Origin: Ruminococcaceae bacterium UBA3329
GTDB lineage: Bacteria; Bacillota; Clostridia; Oscillospirales; Acutalibacteraceae
Length of the DNA: 14,811 nucleotides
NCBI GenBank assembly: GCA_002361875.1
Contig: DERX01000041.1
Span: forward strand, 1-14,811
Reading direction: 5' to 3'
Made by a program: the position numbers and the translations under genes
Part shown: positions 13,027 to 14,811 of the stretch, in pieces
How positions within the stretch are numbered: position 1 is the stretch's first letter
Layout of the letters: every line of letters begins with the position of its first letter
Notes under the pieces: model-generated
What the model was told of the DNA's origin: nothing
The model's input: only the letters and a program-made list of their open reading frames with translations
Databases searched by the model: none

Positions 13027-14811
13027 TTATTCCTCAACAGCCTCTTCAGGTGCATCCTGAACTTCGGCAGGAGCAGTCTCTTCAGCAGGTGTCGATTCTT
13101 CAGCAGAAGCGGCAACCTCTTCGATTTGAGGTTCAGGGAGCAAAGCCTTAATTGAAAGACTTACGCGTTTCTTGTCAAAATCAATCTCCATAATCTTTGC
13201 TTTTACTGTTTCGCCTACTTTAAGTACCTCAGCAGGAGAACCGATGTGCTTGTAAGCAATCTGTGAAATGTGAATAAGTCCGTCAACGCCGGGGATTATC
13301 TGTGCAAATGCGCCGAATGATGTAAGACTTACAATCTTGCAATCGATTTCGGAATCAACAGGATAATCACGCTTAAGGATTTCCCACGGATTGTCCTCAA
13401 TTTTCTTATAGCCGAGTGAAATCTTTTTATTTTCAGCGTCAAGAGCCTTAATATAAACCTCAACAGTGTCGCCAACATTTACAACCTCTGACGGGTGTTT
13501 AATACGAGTCCATGAAAGCTCTGAAATATGAATCATTCCGTCAACTCCGCCAAGGTCAACGAATGCGCCGTAAGAAGTAAGGCTTCTTACTGTGCCTGTG
13601 TATGTATTGCCCTCTGCGGCATTTGCCCAAAATGCCTCTTCAACTTCACGGCGTTTTGCGGCAATAACATCACGGATTGAGCCGACAACTCTTCTTCTGT
13701 TCTTTTCAACCTCAATAATTTTAAATTCAACTGTTTTGCCTATTAACTCTTCAAGGCTGTCATTTTTGCGTGCCTTTGCAAGAGAAGCAGGAACAAATAC
13801 TCTGATAGCGCCGCTTTGAACGAAAACGCCTTTATTTTCACCGACAATACCTGTAACCTTGCCTTCACGGACAGTATCGTCAGCCTCAAGATCTTCCCAA
13901 ATAGCATTTCTGTCTGCAAGACGCTTTGAAAGCTTCATTGTGCCTTCAGCGTCATTTGTTGACATAATAATAAGTTTAATTTCATCGCCGACATTAAGTT
14001 CGGCCTTTGGATCCGCCGAAGGATCATCGCTGTACTCGTCAAACGGAACATAACCTGCGTGTTTCTTTCCCGGAATTTCAACCTGGATTTCTGTGTTTGT
14101 GAATCCTACAACTGTACCGGCAACATATTTGCCTGTGCTCATTTTATCAAAAGATTCATCGAGCATCTGCTGAAACTCGTCGTTCATCGGATTACTTTTT
14201 TCATTAAATTCGGACATTGTGTTTATTACCTCCTTAATTGTACTGTCAGGTGTCGAGGCACCGGCAGTCACGCCTATTGAATTGATTCCGCCAATGTCTA
14301 TGTCCAAAAGCTCATCAGCAGTTTCAATCAAATAAGTCAGACAGTGCGGTTCGCACACAGCTTTGAGCTTAGCTGTGTTTGAGCTTGTCCTGCCGCCGAT
14401 TATTATCATAGCATCGTTTTTCTTTGACAAAACAAGTGCTTCTGTCTGCCTTTCTTCGGTCGCATTACATATTGTATCAAAAATCAAAGCATTTGTACAG
14501 AGTAATTTTGCAATTTCTACACATTTTTTCCACTCTTTTATGCTAAAAGTTGTTTGAGCGACAATAATTACCCGTTCTTTTTCGAGAAAAGTGTTGTTTT
14601 TAAGCAAATTTTCAAATTCCTGTGAAGAATTAAAGGTGAAATATTTTCCCCTTGCCCTGCTCCTTATTCCGATAACCTCGGGGTGATTGGCATCACCTGC
14701 AATCAAAAGACAAGTATTTTCATCTGTATTTTCAAGAACAATCTTATGTATTTTCTTTACAAACGGACATGCTGCATCAATATATTTTATATTATTCTTA
14801 TCGCAATAATC
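13027..14811 (-). CDS. ispH: HMBPP reductase (IspH) fused to ribosomal protein S1, 5' end beyond the window
   Basis: The visible 594 codons run open to the window edge; the true start and first iron-sulfur Cys lie outside. The IspH part (visible residues 1-198) has DAACPFVKKIHKIV with cluster Cys15, HPEVIGI, FDTICNATEERQ with cluster Cys115, GGRTSSNTAKL (139-149) and VTAGASTPDSTIKEV. It makes IPP and DMAPP from HMBPP, the last step of the MEP isoprenoid pathway. It is followed in frame by four S1 RNA-binding repeats (about 227-299, 313-385, 401-471, 486-557); repeats 3 and 4 are the most canonical (SYGAFVDLGGVDGMIHISEL, SFGAFAQIIPGVDGLIHISQ). An acidic Ala/Glu/Pro tail (558-594) ends the protein. 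The fusion is well known in clostridia, where the S1 part may assist mRNA loading on ribosomes. A terminator follows. A strong internal ribosome-binding site lies at the domain junction. Confidence 0.95.
   Translation of the reverse strand, partial: DYCDKNNIKYIDAACPFVKKIHKIVLENTDENTCLLIAGDANHPEVIGIRSRARGKYFTFNSSQEFENLLKNNTFLEKERVIIVAQTTFSIKEWKKCVEIAKLLCTNALIFDTICNATEERQTEALVLSKKNDAMIIIGGRTSSNTAKLKAVCEPHCLTYLIETADELLDIDIGGINSIGVTAGASTPDSTIKEVINTMSEFNEKSNPMNDEFQQMLDESFDKMSTGKYVAGTVVGFTNTEIQVEIPGKKHAGYVPFDEYSDDPSADPKAELNVGDEIKLIIMSTNDAEGTMKLSKRLADRNAIWEDLEADDTVREGKVTGIVGENKGVFVQSGAIRVFVPASLAKARKNDSLEELIGKTVEFKIIEVEKNRRRVVGSIRDVIAAKRREVEEAFWANAAEGNTYTGTVRSLTSYGAFVDLGGVDGMIHISELSWTRIKHPSEVVNVGDTVEVYIKALDAENKKISLGYKKIEDNPWEILKRDYPVDSEIDCKIVSLTSFGAFAQIIPGVDGLIHISQIAYKHIGSPAEVLKVGETVKAKIMEIDFDKKRVSLSIKALLPEPQIEEVAASAEESTPAEETAPAEVQDAPEEAVEE
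14215..14235 (-). promoter_or_regulatory. Internal ribosome-binding site and ATG at the IspH/S1 junction
   Basis: AAGGAGGT (14228-14235) lies 10 nt before an in-frame ATG (14215-14217) exactly where IspH ends and the S1 part begins. Initiation there would give a free 396-residue S1 protein, similar in size to stand-alone Firmicute S1 homologues. The same bases encode KEV, common in IspH C-termini, so chance remains possible. Confidence 0.5.

Noticed and set aside
1..14811. CRISPR arrays, tRNA/rRNA genes, insertion sequences or phage genes
   Set aside because: No spaced direct repeats, cloverleaf sequences, transposase or integrase motifs were seen on either strand.

Overview
This 14.8 kb window looks like chromosomal DNA from a low-GC, anaerobic, probably gut- or rumen-dwelling clostridium of the Ruminococcaceae/Oscillospiraceae type. 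The base composition and AT-rich promoters fit Firmicutes. The IspH-ribosomal protein S1 fusion is a known clostridial arrangement, and a cohesin and a dockerin lie in the same neighbourhood. The placement is inferred from gene content; no rRNA or tRNA gene is present to confirm it. All genes are on the minus strand except an RluA-type pseudouridine synthase and a small membrane protein.

Left part (1-4470): cell-surface genes. Reading along the minus strand, a strong promoter (4439-4467) drives a membrane-anchored cohesin protein and, 6 bp behind it, a 63-residue zinc ribbon protein. A rho-independent terminator follows. Next is an unannotated 37-codon gene whose TAG stop touches the TTG start of a GHL10-type glycoside hydrolase lipoprotein. 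Last comes a secreted protein with SH3, glucosaminidase, cadherin-like and dockerin domains, closed by a terminator at the window edge. The cohesin and dockerin suggest a small local cohesin-dockerin surface assembly that presents a cell-wall-type hydrolase rather than a plant-fibre enzyme.

Middle part (4474-7680): a polar amino acid ABC transporter operon, ordered binding lipoprotein, permease, ATPase, then a DapF-fold two-cysteine racemase whose start overlaps the ATPase stop. An intercistronic hairpin separates the binding-protein gene from the permease. The operon promoter carries four tandem 8-bp repeats and a palindrome beside the transcription start. The racemase has the catalytic cysteine pair but not the full DapF signature, so the operon may import and racemise one amino acid.

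Right part (7698-14811): an RluA-family pseudouridine synthase (+) converges on DNA ligase LigA (-) across a bidirectional terminator. Divergent from ligA is a four-helix membrane protein of the CmpB-like family (+), which overlaps tail-to-tail by 65 bp with a GH27 alpha-galactosidase-like gene (-). That enzyme has a CBM35/CBM6-like domain inserted inside its catalytic barrel and an N-terminal membrane segment. After a terminator, the window ends inside the IspH-S1 fusion gene, which has a near-perfect internal Shine-Dalgarno sequence exactly at the IspH/S1 boundary.
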